DNA of 64,000 nt from NCBI GenBank assembly GCA_012932865.1, contig SAXG01000012.1, forward strand, positions 310,001 to 374,000, read 5' to 3'. Below are positions 46,265 through 59,520 of this stretch, in pieces. The translations under genes and the position numbers were made by a program. The stretch is from Amylostereum areolatum. Its lineage: Eukaryota > Basidiomycota > Agaricomycetes > Russulales > Stereaceae. Below the pieces are notes generated by a model. It worked only from the letters and a program-made list of their open reading frames with translations, made no database searches and was not told the DNA's origin. The stretch's first letter is position 1. The number at the start of each line of letters is the position of its first letter.

Positions 46265-48400
46265 ATGTTCTCAGAAACCGAGCAAATCACCATCAGCCCC
46301 CATACTCAAAGTCCCTTCGTAACCCGCGTGTATCCATCGACCAATGAACTCGAGGATAAAATCGAGAAAGCGTCCATCGCTCAGAAGACGTGGAGTCGGG
46401 TTTCCCTAACGGATAGGATCGCCATTGGAACGAAGTTCATGGTGCGTTCTGTCTGTAGCCAATTGCAAAATCCCAATCCCCTAAGTTCATCATCAGGACG
46501 AACTGAAGAAAATGAGCGCCGAAATCGCCACAGAGCTAACACTCCAAATGGGTCGGTGGGTCGCGAAATCTATCCGAGCCTTTCAAACATTTGATTGTCC
46601 ATCAGCCCTGTATCTCAAGGAGCGGGGGAGCTTCGCGGCACGCTTGATCGAGCCCAATACATGCTTTCTATAGCCAAGTCGTCTCTTGCTGACGTTGGGC
46701 TTGAGGACACCGACAAACCTGGCTTCAAACGCTTCATTCGCCGTGCCCCTATCGGCGTCGTGCTTGTCATCGCACCTTGGAAGTTAGTGTTTAACCTCCA
46801 TACGCCTTTCCGAAATAAACTTGACCTGTACTACAAGCTTTCCGTATCTTGTCACAATCAATTCGGTCCTACCAGCGATCGTCGCAGGCAATGCTGTTCT
46901 TCTCAAGCCTTCTCCCCAAACGCCCCTCGTAGCAGAGAGGTTTGCCTTAGCGCTCACGCGTGCGGGGGTCCCATCGGACGTGATTCAAGTGCTTCATATG
47001 TCACCGAAACTCACCGAGCACGTTATACAAAACCCCCTCGTCGACTTTATATCATTTACAGGCAGTGTTTCCGGCGGACATGCGGTCGAAAAGGCGGCGG
47101 TCGAAGCTTCTGGCTTCAAGGGTGTGGCGTTGGAGGTCTGTCGTCTATACTCAAATTTCACTTTTCTAATTCCTGCAACAACAGCTTGGAGGCAAGGACC
47201 CTGCGTACGTGAGGCCTGACGCAGACTTGGATTACACTGCGGCAGAACTAGTCGATGGTTTGCTCTGCTCTGTATACAGCTCGTTGATTTCTCTGAGGAT
47301 TTGTTCTTCAGGCGCATTTTTCAACTCTGGACAAAGCTGTTGTGCAGTCGAGGTAGGTCCATCAGCCTTGCTACATCCGTTCATATGGTCTTCATATGCG
47401 GACCCTAGCGCATCTACGTACACGAGTCTGTGCACGACGCGTTTGTGGCCAAATTTGTTGAACTTGTGAAGGTACACCTATCTCTTGACGCCTTTGTCTG
47501 GACTTGTGTTCAAGGATCGTGAAGCAATACAGGGTCGGCGATCCTACCAAACCTGAGACTAACCTAGGTCCAGTTGTCAGCGTCGCGAGTGCTGAACGTA
47601 TCCGTAAACAAGTCGTCGACGCCAGTAAGCTATTCCGGGCTCGTGTTCTGGATTGGAATCCTCTAATGGTAAACTCCAGTCAAGGCAGGGGCGAAGTCCC
47701 TGATCCCTGTTGAAACCTTCCTGACCTCGGACATGTGCGTTATATGGCTTTGAGTTGTTGTCCCCTTCTCTGACATACGTTAAGATCCGGGTTTGAAGGT
47801 ACGGCATTCGTTGCGCCGCAAGTCTTGGTGAATGTCGACCATAGTGAGCCTTTCCCAGTCCGTTAAAACACTGTCTGACATTTCGTCCCCGTCCAGCAAT
47901 GGATGTCATGATGGTATATTTTCCGTCAAATCTTGTTTGTACATGGATAATGATTGGTTGTATCAGGAAGAAACGTTTGGGCCAGTTATCGGCATCCAAA
48001 GAGTAGCCTCCGACCAAGAAGCCGTGAAATTGATCAACGACTCGCCTTACGGTTTAACTGCATCTGTGTGGACTAACGCGGAACAAAACGCTCAGTCACA
48101 GGAGGCGTTCTTGGAGCTGGTGGACGAAATACAGGCGGGCACCGTTTTCTTGAACAGGTATGACTGCGTGAAGAGGGTTTCGAACAGATAACGAATGAAG
48201 CTGTCAGATGCGATTTCCTTGATCCGGCGCTTGCGTGGACGGGAGTGAAGAACAGTGGTCGTGGCGTCAGCTTGAGCAAATTTGGTACGTTGTTCAATCT
48301 CATCAATGTTCATGCATATGTCCGTGGCTAACGCTACCCGAAAGGATATGATCAACTCACACGGGCCAAGTCCGTTCACATGAAAATCAAGACTTCATAA
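46265..48400 (+). CDS. NAD(P)-dependent aldehyde dehydrogenase
   Basis: An ALDH-superfamily enzyme oxidising an aldehyde to the acid. It starts at ATG 46265 (MFSETEQITISPHTQSPF). Catalytic features after splicing: APWNFPY with the oxyanion-hole Asn, its codon split by an intron at about 46783-46839; the glycine-rich FTGSVSGG; the general-base Glu in LELGGKDP; and the nucleophile in FFNSGQSCCAVE. C-terminal EETFGPVIG and FLNRCDFLDPALAWTGVKNS match the family. About 13 introns, every junction clean, about 480 residues. A strong TATA box and short leader suggest regulated expression. The sequence resembles the succinate-semialdehyde/betaine-aldehyde branch only loosely, so the substrate is left open. 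Confidence 0.93.
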
Positions 48401-49005
48401 ATGTATGTGACGTGGGGTAGCGCGCAAAGTACAAGCTTAGATTGCGAGTGTACAAGTATGAACACGGTGTAAGGCGATACATGGAAGGAGCGACAGCGTG
48501 TATAAAAGATGCTGGTTTCCAAACCGCGACGGGAGATATCGATAAGAACCTGTGTAGAAGGAAAGTATTAGCATTGGAAATATGAACGGGGAGGAAACAT
48601 GAAGAGAAAGATCAGGGCCCTCTAGCGTATTGAGGACCGGCAAAGACTCGCCATAGCACAGAAGTGCTCGGTCTGGTGCACAGCAAGAAACTCATCAAAG
48701 ATAAAGTAGATGAACGTTGATGCATACCTTAGTATAAGGACAGGAGGAAGTTGGGGGGAAGGGGAAGGGGTGGTCGTGGTGATGAACGAAGGATGGAGGT
48801 GGAAATTTTTGCGATATAAGTGCGCCAAGCGAACCGGTTCGGTTCAAGTACTGTTACGTAGTTCCAAGATGTTCCTGGGTTGAAGTTTGAAAGCTTCTGA
48901 ATCCTTCTGAATCAAACCGATAAGCAACTTATCTCTGCTCGTCATTCAACCGAAATGCCTATCACCGCATGACCGGGAACCCTCCCGTCCTGTCTATAGT
49001 ATTTA
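48401..49005. other. 605 bp between ALDH and the DAL5/TNA1-type carrier
   Basis: Both flanking genes are on the plus strand, so this holds the ALDH 3' UTR and the carrier's promoter. I see only short minus-strand frames of no recognisable content. Confidence 0.5.
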
Positions 49006-51559
49006 ATGAGCCTCGTTTATCTTCCTCCAATGTCGCTCTCACCCCATCGTAGCCGCGCTCATGTCCGACTCCGCCAGTGCAAAAGTACGAAGACGACAAA
49101 GGCGAACGACACCAACTTACAGGATGTTCAAGATCAAGTCGAGTCTACTGACGTCTACCGTCCGGAAGTGGACGTTTCACGGGTCAATGAACGGAAGCTC
49201 ATGCGCAAAATAGACCTTCGTCTCGTGCCATGGCTTTCTCTTCTCTACCTCATGAACTTCCTTGACAGAGGTAGCATAGGGAATGCCAGGGTGCGCGTCG
49301 TTGTGCTTCCCCTCGCTCAACAGTGTCTTGAGTTGTAACACACAATCCCTAGTTGTATGGCATGGAGACCGACTTAGGTCTTACGGACAAACAATATCTC
49401 ATCGCTTTGACCGTTTTCTTTTTCCCTTACTCTCTGTTCGAGGTATGCAATCTCTCCGTTCGTCTACATGATCTCATCTGTTCCATCAGCCCCCAAGCAA
49501 CCTTGCGCTGCGTCACCTTCGACCTTCGCGGTGGTTGTCTTTCTGCACATTTGTGTGGGGGATAGCTATGGTATGTTGCGTATCAGGTCCTTTCTGTACA
49601 TTAATAAATTTCGATTTTTTGCCAGACTTTTCACGGACTGGCCCGCAACTATGCCGACCTCATAGGTGCCGCAGCACACTACTTGCTGCGTTTTTACCAT
49701 TACACTGAAAACTGTTTCAGGCCTTCGGTTTCTCCTGGGGCTGGCAGAAGCTGGCCTCTACCCTGGCATCGTTTTCTACTTGTCATGGTGAATTGCGTTT
49801 CATCATTCGATGTATGACGTGCATATCCTCACTCTCGCCAGTTGGTACAGACGCTCCCAGCTGGGTACGCGTGTAGGTGTTTTCTTTTCATCCGCTACCG
49901 TGGCGGGCGCGTTTAGTAGGTCACACAGTTATGACAGTGATCGAATGGGTTTCTCACCCCATATGTGCAGGTGGACTTCTCTCTTCTGCCATTCATAATA
50001 TGGACGGTGTTGGGGGTAAGGAAGGCTGGAGGTGGATTTTTATTCCTTGAAGGCCTCGCGACGGTAAGTATCTATTGCATTGCATTACCTCTGATCTATG
50101 TTCATTGTACATCAGGTCGTTATTGGAGCAGTCTCCTTTTTCATACTCCAAGACTTCCCCCAAACAGCGAAATTCTTGACTGAGGCTGAACGTAGGCTGA
50201 GGTGTTTCATCCAAGCCACGCACCCTGAGCCTTTCCCGCAGGCGTTTTTGTGATCCGTAACCTCCAACAAGACATGCAGTTCAGTGCCGGGAGCGGAGAG
50301 ACGTTCAAGGCCAACTACGCGTGGCAAGCGTTCAAGGATCCAAAGACCTACCTTGCCAGTCAGTATTTTCCGATCATTGACAGAATTCAGGATAGCTGAT
50401 TCTTAACTTCGTTCTTAGTGGGAATATACATGGGTTTGTAAGTTGGGCTTTACGATACGGTCCGTCCAGGATGACCATTGACCAACTTACATAGCGATGG
50501 TCCTCTTTTCGCGTTCTCTTTGTTTACGCCTACCATCATTAATCAGGTCAGTTTGCGTGCAAAACTGTCTATCCCTGCTTATCGCCCCACTAGCTGGGGT
50601 TCGGAAAAACGACTGCCAACCTACTCTCAGTCCCTGTGTACGCTTGGGGGTGCCTGATTACTTGCTGCGTCGGGTTTTTGGGGGATAGAATCGGACACAG
50701 AGCCTGGATAAATGTGTATGTTCGTCTCCGTATGCTTTGTGCCTGCTAACTTGCTCGTACCTGACAGGGCGTTGTTTGCTGGAGGTTTCGTCGGCTACAC
50801 CATCCTCATCGTGTCGCGTTCTCCGTCACTTTCATACTTTGCGACTTATCTCGCCGCGTCGTGCGTTTCAGTGCCCGTTGTCTATCTTTATTAGATGACC
50901 TAACAGGAAATGCTGCAGGGGAATCTATCCAATCATCCCCAACTCTGTGTAAGCCCTTCCCAGCCCTTCCCCCTCGACGTTTCCTCATTGTACATTGTAC
51001 ATGATACTCGAATTGCAGAGCGTGGGTCTCAGGTAACGTTGAAGGCTCCTACAAGAGAGGTGAGGACATTTTACAGGCTCTGTCCTAATCTCACGATTAT
51101 AAACAGGTGCAGTTTTGGGAATGGCTATAGGCTTGTACGTATACTTATGCGTGCGTCGGTCTGTTCTACGCCGTTCTGATGGAAAACTTCAGCGGTAACT
51201 TGAACGGCGCGGTGACTTCGAACGTGGTATGCGATTCATCAAACGGGTGGGTTGATTTGGGTGTCTAACAACTGATTATTTTCATTATTTCCCTCTAGTA
51301 TCGCTCGCAAGATAAACCCTGGTATAGCCTGGGTCATGGAATCGTATTAACCTACATTGGCCTGGGTCTATTGTGCTCAATAGCCCTGATGGTCGTGCTC
51401 CGCCGCGAAAACGCCGCGAGAGAAAGGGGCGATCGAGATGAAGTAATTGCTGGGGTGAATAACAAGACAGCCAACGAGGCCAATGGGGTTTTTGATTCCG
51501 TTGACGATGCACGACGAGAAAAAGGGGACACCTGGAGCGGTTTCAGGTATACTTACTGA
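49006..51559 (+). CDS. MFS anion:cation symporter, DAL5/TNA1 (nicotinate/allantoate) type
   Basis: A plasma-membrane carrier of the family that includes yeast Dal5 (allantoate), Tna1 (nicotinate) and Seo1. Signature pieces: RKIDLRLVPWLSLLYLMNFL followed by DRGSIGNAR (TM1); LYGMETDLGLTDKQYLIALT; RFLLGLAEAGLYPGIVFYLS; WYRRSQLGTRVG; GWRWIF and LEGLAT; GNVEGSYKRGAVLGMAIG; and the C-terminal LRRENAARERGDRDEVI. More than ten introns. The main frame opens at ATG 49006. An ATG at 49061 (MSDSASAK) gives a more typical N-terminus but needs two +1 corrections. One extra C at 50045 breaks GWRWIFI/LEGLAT. The substrate is unknown. Confidence 0.85.
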
Positions 51560-51721
51560 GTCTGGTTTTCGGGGGAATGACGATGTACGGAAGGTACTTA
51601 ACATGAGGAGAGTAAGGGTCTTGGCAAACTAAAAAGTGCATTATGATACATGGTGCGCGTCGCAGTCTACCCTACGAGGCCGATCCTGAGACTAAGTGAA
51701 AGGTAAGATCTATAGGATCGA

Positions 51722-54219
51722 TCATAGTGTTTTCTCGTCGAATGTGGATGTCGCCACGCCAGGTGTCGGTGTTGGTGTCGGTTCTGGGTCTACAGGCCGT
51801 TCGAAGGGAGGAGGGGCGCTTCGCTGTGCGCTGCCGCGCTGATGCTCGTCCAGCCAGTTATCCATGTCGTCATTACGGCCGGCGAAAGGACGCTTGCCCA
51901 AAAGACTGATCATGTCGACGCTGTGGCAGATCATGAAAAAAGTTGTTCAGGCCTGAAACAAGTATGAGTGATCTTACCGTGTAATGACCTCCTTCTCGAG
52001 CAGTAGCTTCGCAACTTTGTCAACGTCATCTCGGTGTTGCTTCAAGAGTTCCGTTGTTCGTTGATGGGCATCGCTGCGATAGTCTTATTAGGGTATAATC
52101 CGGGACGTCTGAAGAAAGGTACCGTACGTGATCATCTTCCGGACCTCAAAATCGAGCATCTCGGCTGTCTTCTCGCTGAAGGGCTTGGTCCAGCTTTCGC
52201 GCGACCCTTCACGACCACCATAGCTGACAGGACCGATGGTGTTGTTCATGCCGTAATTTGCACAGGCCTCAAACGCCATACGTGTAATTTTCTGAAGGTC
52301 GTCCTGGGCACCAGTGGTGATGTTGTCTGTGCCGAAGAATATCTCTTCGGAGACACGGCCACCTAGAGTCATGCATATGCGGTCCAACATCTGCGGTGTC
52401 GATAACAGATACCGGTCCGGAGGTAGGTACTGGTAGGTAGATGTTAGCATAAGAAGATGGCCAACAACATTACCAAACATACCTGTGCGTATCCCAGAGC
52501 ACCAACACCCCGCGGGATGATGCTAACCTTCAAGAGAGGGTCTGCATGCTCGAGAAACCATCCACAGATAGCGTGGCCTGCTTCGTGATACGCAACCGTC
52601 TTCTTCTCGTCAGGGCTGAGCACCCGCGATTTGCGCTCCAGACCGGCGATGACACGCTCGATGGCAGTCTCGAAGTCGCGCTCTTCAACGAATTCACCCG
52701 CGTGTCGTGCGGCATGCAAAGCTGCCTCGTTACACACGTTGGCGATATCTGCACCGGAGAAGCCGGGGGTGAGGACGGCAAGTTTCTGCGCAAATGAATC
52801 CAACTCGGGAAGGTTGGAAGCAAGGCGAAGGGGGCCGAGGTGCACTTTGAAGATTCCCTTGCGCCCAGACACGTCAGGGCGGTCAATGGCAATATGCCTG
52901 TCGAAACGGCCGGGGCGCATCAGAGCCGGGTCCAGGACGTCTGGCCTGTTTGTTCCGGCGAGTACGACGATGTGCTCGTTTGTGCCAAACCCATCCATTT
53001 CCACCAAAAGCTGATTGAGGGTGGATTCACGCTCGTCGTTGCCTCCCATCTGTCCTCCTTTCCCGCGCGATTTGCCAATGGCGTCGATTTCGTCGATGAA
53101 GATGATGCACGGGGCATTCTTCTTCGCGGATGCGAATAGGTCGCGCACACGCGAAGAGCCGACGCCAACGAACATCTCCACGAACTCGGAACCGGAGACG
53201 GAGAGGAAAGGGACGCTTGCTTCGCCTGCCGTCGCCTTCGCGAGGAGCGTCTTTCCTGTACCAGGAGGACCCGAAAGGATGGCACCTCGCGGGATTTTGG
53301 CACCAAGTTTCTCGTACTTGAGAGGTTCCTTGAGAAATTTGACGAACTCCATGATCTCCTCCTTGGCCTCGTCCATGCCGGCAACATCCTGGAATCGGAC
53401 TTTGACCTCGTTGTCCTTATTGAACATCTTGGCCCTGCTCTTCCCGATGCTGAAAATGCCTCCTGGTCCGCCAGAAGAGCCTCCACCTGCACGGCGGGAC
53501 ATGTAAAGGAGCAATCCGGCGAAAAGAATCGTGGGGGCGAAGTTGAGGATGGTGCCAAGGGCGGATATTTCGTCGTGGTAAGCGACGGGGATGCGTTCGT
53601 GCGAGGGGATGCCAAGTTCCTTCTGTGCTTCATCGAGCTTGCGTTCGAAGGCCTCGACGCTACCGATGGAGAAATAGTATTCGCCCGCGAGAGAAGAGGC
53701 GGGATACATTTGGCCGGTCGCATTGGAATGGAGTTTGACGCGTACTTTGGTTCGGTTGACCACGGTGAGCTTGTCCACGAGGCCTTTGTCTAAAAAGGCG
53801 GTACGGAACTCCTGCCAAGTGATCTCGCGAGAGGATGAGGACCCGTTGTTAGATAAGGCCCAGAGGATGGCACCCGCGGTAGCGAAAAGGGCGAGCTGAT
53901 TGGCATTGGGACCGTTGTTGCCTCCTGGAGGCGGAGGCTTTGACCGTTGACCGTCCCCGTCTTCCTTCGACTCCTGCTTGCCCTGGGTTGTCTGTTGCTG
54001 ATGATACCTCTGGAAGAAACCCTCAAGCCCGCTCAAATCCGACTTGGCGGGGGTATCCTCCTTCTCCTTTCCCTTGTCCTCTACATCCCGTCCTGAATCT
54101 CTCCCCTTGTCGTCCGAAGGAGTAGCAAACGCCCGCGTCAAGCGTGTTGACGAAGAAGCAGAAGGTGATATAACTCGAAGAGATGCTAGGCGAGATGCCC
54201 TGAGGGAACGGGAAAGCAT
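51722..54219 (-). CDS. AFG3: Mitochondrial m-AAA protease subunit (AFG3/YTA10-like)
   Basis: An inner-membrane ATP-dependent zinc metalloprotease facing the matrix; it degrades misfolded membrane proteins and matures MrpL32. The start at 54219 gives a Ser/Arg-rich import leader ([20 protein letters not shown]). A first transmembrane segment ([14 protein letters not shown]) and a second ([15 protein letters not shown]) flank the intermembrane domain, then come the AAA module with Walker A GPPGTGKT, Walker [10 protein letters not shown] and the second region of homology ([16 protein letters not shown]), and the zinc site HEAGH. Introns interrupt only the C-terminal part (after LGYAQ, after KMIT and after EVIT). 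The tail is Pro/Thr-rich. No frame error. Choice between the Yta10/Afg3 and Yta12 paralogs is by general resemblance. Confidence 0.94.
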
Positions 54220-54410
54220 TGGGTGGTGAGATGGAGTTTGGAAGAGAACAGGCAGAAGGCGTCACCGAGTCCAGCGCCCAGCCGAACGAGCCGGCGCTTG
54301 CGTATGTCGCTCCGGCTTCATCCGTAATAAGCAAACCCAGGGTTCGATGTACATAAGTAACTTGGAAGGGATTCTATCTATATTCCAGTTCGTCCTCTCT
54401 ACTTACATAC

Positions 54411-56318
54411 TTACTCCTCTACCTCGAATGCGCAACAGAATGTTTCCTTGTCCACAAGAACCAAACCCTTTCCGTCAGGCGCCCAATGTACATCACGAGC
54501 CTCGAATCTCTCTGCGTCTCTAGTCAATGAACATTCCAGCCCAGATTGTTCGCCACTCACTTGCCGGAATGCCAATACATTCAGCCATTTCTTCCTCACT
54601 TCCATTGTCGCTGACCCACTCGTCGCTCCATGTGTACAGTGCACGTCCTCCACATGTAGCTGCGAGACTACCCTTTCGGAGTGGGTTCCACCGTGCGTGC
54701 ATCACCGGTTTAGTGTGCAGCAATACGCTTCGTAAACGAGGTGAGAACGGATCTCCTGGGGAGGGAAATGCGAACAGGTGGATAGCAGTAGGCGTGTTGT
54801 CTGTTGGAAGATAATGTAAAGCAGGGAACGATTTCTCGGCGAGGAGACGAACCAAATCGCGCAAGGAGGGCAGTGCCGGTTTTGTTGAACTCAAGCTGAG
54901 CCACACCACTCTTCGGGTTGGGCTTAGACGGGTCCGTACGGACTAAGTTGAGCGGGTGGGGGCCTTGCAACCGTTCATCTGTCGATGCCTTCGTCAATAG
55001 AGTTACGTTGATATAGGTATACTATCACATACACGACAAAAATCCGCGTCCTTCCGTCGCCTCTAGCCAGTTGGTGGGTTCCCTCCACACGGTCTATCCT
55101 CAAGTGTAAAAATTGTGCATCGGAGGTACCTTACTACCGAGTACTGACCGTTCCAACGGGAACTCTTGTCCCGAGTTCCAAGGTAGCCACCTTGGACCAC
55201 GTCAGATGCTCCAAGACGTATATCTTGAAAAGCCGTCGCGTTTAGGTTATACAAGAGATGATGACGAGATAGCAACGTACCTTTTCGTCCCATCCTGCCA
55301 CGGCGAGAAACATTCCAGACGGATGCCATGCTACGTTGCGGACGCCAAACCCTGGATCTGGATCTGGACTAAAGCTGCCTAACACTTCGCCTGTGAGTGA
55401 CAGAATAAACAGCTTATACTGTGCCGCATCGTTATGATCGGTAAGAGAGTAAAAGGGACTTGCATACCTCGAGTGGTCCTTCCCACACTGCGACATGATT
55501 GCCCGTGGGCGAAAGAGATAACGAAGACAAGGAAGAGGTTGGCAGAGGGTAATGCTGGAACAGAATAGATTTATCGAGTACGCGATGCAAGACCAGAGAG
55601 AGACGCCTACCCTGACGAGTTTGTATGAATCCGCGGTATCATAAATCCCAAGAGTGTCCTTCGACTTGTGTCGCTCAGCCAGAATGAAGTAACGTCCGTC
55701 AGATCTAAACGTGTAACCTGCCGGAAGTCAGACAATGCAGCGTATGGTCTACATAGGCTATCAGGGCACTTACCGCGCTCAGGGTGCAAGGGATACTGAA
55801 TGTAAGTAGCCGTCCCAGTGATCAAAGACCATACGGACACTCGGAGCTAGCACGATCAATGATCAGCGAATGGTGCGGGGGCGACCGCAAGAATGGGGAC
55901 GTACCGCCCATTCAGAGAAGCAGATGATATGGCGTCCATCGAGGGCCCACTCTGCCTTCACGAGACCCTCAGCGCCAGCGTCGATGCGAGCGTTCCAGGC
56001 TTCGTCGCGCATACAAAAAACAAAGACGACACCTGATTTGGCACAGGCGGCAAAGACATATTCAGAGTCGGAGGACCATCCGATGTGTGATATAGGACTG
56101 GGGCTACCGCTGTCGGAGGAGGGCTGGCGTGTGGGACGTGGAGATACGGCCGAGTGGGTGGGGGACGGAGAGGTGTGGATGGGCCAGGATCGGGCTATCT
56201 GGAATGTGTCGGCGCGTCGAACGATGAGACGATCTGCGACTGCGGTGAGGATAAAATGTGCGCCACGGCTGAAGTCAACGAGTGAGTTGGACTGTTTGTA
56301 AATTTCCGTAAAGTCCAT
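54411..56318 (-). CDS. WRAP73: WD-repeat protein WRAP73 (WDR8)
   Basis: WRAP73/WDR8 is a WD40 protein of centrosomes/spindle pole bodies, acting with a minus-end microtubule factor complex in spindle assembly. The start ATG at 56318 gives MDFTEIYKQSNSLVDFSRGA, the family's typical opening (FTEVYKQS...). Repeat-type segments: ISHIGWSSDSEYVFAACAKS, LVKAEWALDGRHIICFSEWA, LSSLSLSPTGNHVAVWEGPL, VRNVAWHPSGMFLAVAGWDE and VMHARWNPLRKGSLAATCGG; the protein ends in DVHWAPDGKGLVLVDKETFC followed by CAFEVEE. About eight small introns; the frame is clean. Downstream lies the m-AAA gene on the same strand, about 190 bp away. Confidence 0.85.
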
Positions 56319-56818
56319 CGTTATACCAAGGACGCGTCGAGGGTCGCGGTCGGAGACTCGGAAGCCAGGGACGCATCGCGATGGACCCTCTGCCAGATAA
56401 CCGGTAACCGGCTCACCGCGCCGCACGCTGCCGCACGAAGCCGCCGGTGAACGTCAGCGATCGACGTCAGTCACGGCCCAGCAGATCGGCGCAACCACCA
56501 ATCACTGATCAGTAGGCGTCTGTTCGGACTTGGCGACTCCGAATTTACTTTGTCCATCCATCCTTCCTGCTTGCCTCACATCTCGTTCTGTCTATATCTT
56601 GTCCGAGTCACAGCCCTATATTGACCCACCTTCCCATCTTCTCATTTGCGCCATAGGGCTAGCCCCTCCCTTGCTGACAACGAAATGGGCTACCTGCCCC
56701 GCACTCAGTCATGTTATCTTATTAAGCGCGTCAGCCGTTCACCGTTACTTATATAGGTCCAACTTAAAGCCATGATCGTGCCGTGTGTGTTTCCTACCCC
56801 GCCCTCGACTTTCCATCC
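56319..56818. promoter_or_regulatory. Divergent promoter region WRAP73 / DHA1-type carrier
   Basis: This 500 bp separates starts at 56318 (-) and 56819 (+). A TATATA core (ACTTATATAGG, about 56749-56755) lies 64 bp upstream of the carrier ATG and is a plausible TATA box. Near 56440-56530 are short GATC/CGATC-rich motifs with no assigned role. Confidence 0.45.
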
Positions 56819-59068
56819 ATGGTTGCTACTGCTTCTCCTAGCCGTGCTTCCACCGTCATCCAGGATGTGCGTTCCTTTAACGAGGAGCGTAAGGACGATC
56901 GACAAAAGCAAGAGGTTACCCTCGACGAGAAGTCGGAAGCCTTCCTTGTAACTTGGGACGAGGGCGACCCCGAGAATCCACTGGTACCCGCTAGCCCTTT
57001 CTTATCCTGGACATCCCTTACCTACAGTTATACTCAGAATTGGAGCCGTACCAAGCGCTGGTATATGACTATCGTCGGTGGAATCCTAGTTCTGAACGCG
57101 TTAGTTTTCCCACCAAGTTTGCTCCCCCGATGCTCGCAGAGTCTCATTCCGTTGAACTTCCAGCACGTTTGCTAGTTCAGCGCCATCAAATATGCTGCCC
57201 CCGATGATCGAGTACTTCGGATTCAGTCTGGAAGTTGCGACATTGATGATCTCTCTCTTCGTGGCCGGTTATTGTGTCGGGCCTCTCATATGGGCTCCAG
57301 CCTCAGAACAGGTACGACTTCCCCGTCCAGTCGGTTATTTCTATTCTCACTCTACCTGGACAGATGGGGCGGCGGCCGGTTTTTCTCTTCACGTTTTTTT
57401 GCTATACGGTGCGTCATCGATCATCTACGGTTTAGGTATGACAGTTATATTGATTTGTCGCGCAGGGATTTCAAGTGGGATGTGCCCTCTCTAAGAACAC
57501 TGCCTCGATCCTCATTTTTCGCCTTTTGGGTGGCATCTTCGCAGCTGCTCCCCTGACCAACAGTGGGTACGTATTTGCCTCTCTTCCGGGACCAAGCGCA
57601 CTGACGTGATCTCAGTGGCCTTGTCAGCGATATATGGGATGTGAAGACTCGGGGGACCGCTATGGTATTGTTTGCTCTCGCTCCGTTCGCTGGACCTGCT
57701 CTGGGACCGGTGTGGTTCGTTTTCTTCTTCATTGTCGTTTCTCATCATCTAAATGTTCGACACAGTTCGGGCTGGATGTCAATTGCCGGCGTATCTTGGC
57801 GGTGGCTTTTCTGGGTGCTAACGATATTTGTACGTGCTCCGTTCAACCGTAACATCTATTCTTCAACCGTCACTTTCAGGCCGGATCGTGCTTTTGCCTC
57901 ATCTTTTGCACTTTGCCGGAGACTTATGTGTATGTTCTGGCAGTCATCAAGTATATACGACCCACTTATAAGTTTTCGTTAGGCCGGTGCTTCTTGTGAA
58001 GAAGGCAAAAAGATTGCGGGCAGAGACAGGCGATGCCCGTTATTACGCCCCCATGGAACTCGGCCAGACCACGCTGTCCCAGACAATCAATAAAACCCTT
58101 GCGACACCATTCAAAGTCCTGTTTCAAGAACCGGTGCTCATGGCCATCACGTTCTATATGAGTGTACGTTGCTTCGTGCGTTATAGTGGTCGCGTTCGCC
58201 GAGCATCTATCTACAGTTTCTCTATGGCGTCATATATCTGATCTTTGAGGCGTTTCCTATCGTTTTTACCGAAGGGCATCATCTGAATGCGGGTATTTCT
58301 GGTCTCATGTTCCTCCCTATCTCTATCGGTGGGGCATGCGGTGGAATCTTGGTGCGTTAATGGCTGTTTTTCATAATGCCATTGTGGACTGCTGATTTTT
58401 GCCGCAGTATCTCGTATACTATAACCCCCGATATGTCAAGCTGATGAAAGTGCATGCGCCTGCAAAAGTACCGCCCGAAGCTCGTCTGGAGCCGTGCTTG
58501 CTGGCAGCTCCGCTGTTTGCGGTCGCATTTTTCTGGTTTGGCTGGACGTCTTTCCCTTCCATCTCCTATTGGTCCCCTTTGTTGGCCGGAGGACTTCTTG
58601 GCTTCGCCATATTCATGATATTCGTGCGTCCAACCCGATTACCTCGCGAAGTGAGACTAACTGGACCGGAAATTCAGTTCTCTTTAATCAACTACGTAGT
58701 GGACATGTATTTGTTCGTCGCCGCCTCCGCCCTTGCTGCAACAACTGTCGTGCGTAGCATATTCGGTGCTGTGTTTCCGGTGTGTTGGTCGGTTCTCCTC
58801 TGTTATCCGCGTTCTGATTCGTGATATAGCTTTTTGCTCGTCAAATGTTCGACGCTATGAATCCGCGATGGGCGAGCACACTACTTGGTTGTGTCGCATT
58901 GGTGATGGTCCCTATACCTATAATTTTAGTCAAGTAAGCAGCATCCGTCGCCGTAGTTGTGCAATCATTTCTGATATATATGACAGATTCGGCCCCACCT
59001 TGCGAACGAAGTCTCGATTTGCTCCTCATATACCACTAACCCCATCCCCTGCCATGGCGGAGGCATGA
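56819..59068 (+). CDS. MFS transporter, DHA1 drug/polyamine type
   Basis: A 12-helix proton antiporter of the TPO/FLU1 group, exporting drugs or polyamines. The start is ATG 56819. A long acidic cytosolic N-terminus ends in FLVTWDEGDPENPLNWSRTK, characteristic of this family. Membrane motifs follow: TFASSAPSNMLPP, GYCVGPLIWAPASEQMGRRP (motif A-like), RLLGGIFAAAPLTNSGGLVS (motif C-like), DIWDVKTRGTAMVLFALAPF, GPALGPVSGW and SWRWLFWVL, then the middle-loop ARYYAPMELGQTTLSQTINK and GPTLRTKSRFAPHIPLTPSP near the end. About 13 introns, all GT-AG, and the frame is clean from start to stop. The gamma-glutamyltransferase gene follows in tandem about 450 bp downstream. Confidence 0.9.
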
Positions 59069-59520
59069 TCTTTTGCTTTTGTCTTATCTTACGGCCACTT
59101 CATCTGGATTTCACGATGGACTCCTGTTTGCTCTGCACTAGTATACGTTCATCTATGACATCACGATTACTTGCTGTATAGTATCATCTCTAAACCGTCC
59201 AATCTAGATACTTCACCTCGTACTTGCCACGATGCTATACGAGTGGTACGAACTTTGAAGGGCATGATGTTTGATTGAAAAGATAAGATAAGACATGGTC
59301 CGCTTCCGGACGGAACCGTCCCTCCGTCTGGGCTTCCGTCTATCCTCTGTGCGTTCTCACCAAGCTTTTGAGACTGACCAACCAGAAGTCATGAGTTGGG
59401 AAAAATGTAATATCAAGACCCACGTTCTGGCAAAAGACTTTATTGGAGACCACTGTCATCGTCCTCCTGGCTGCCCCACCATTGCTCATCCTGCTCAGTC
59501 GATTGTTCCGCTCTGTCGCC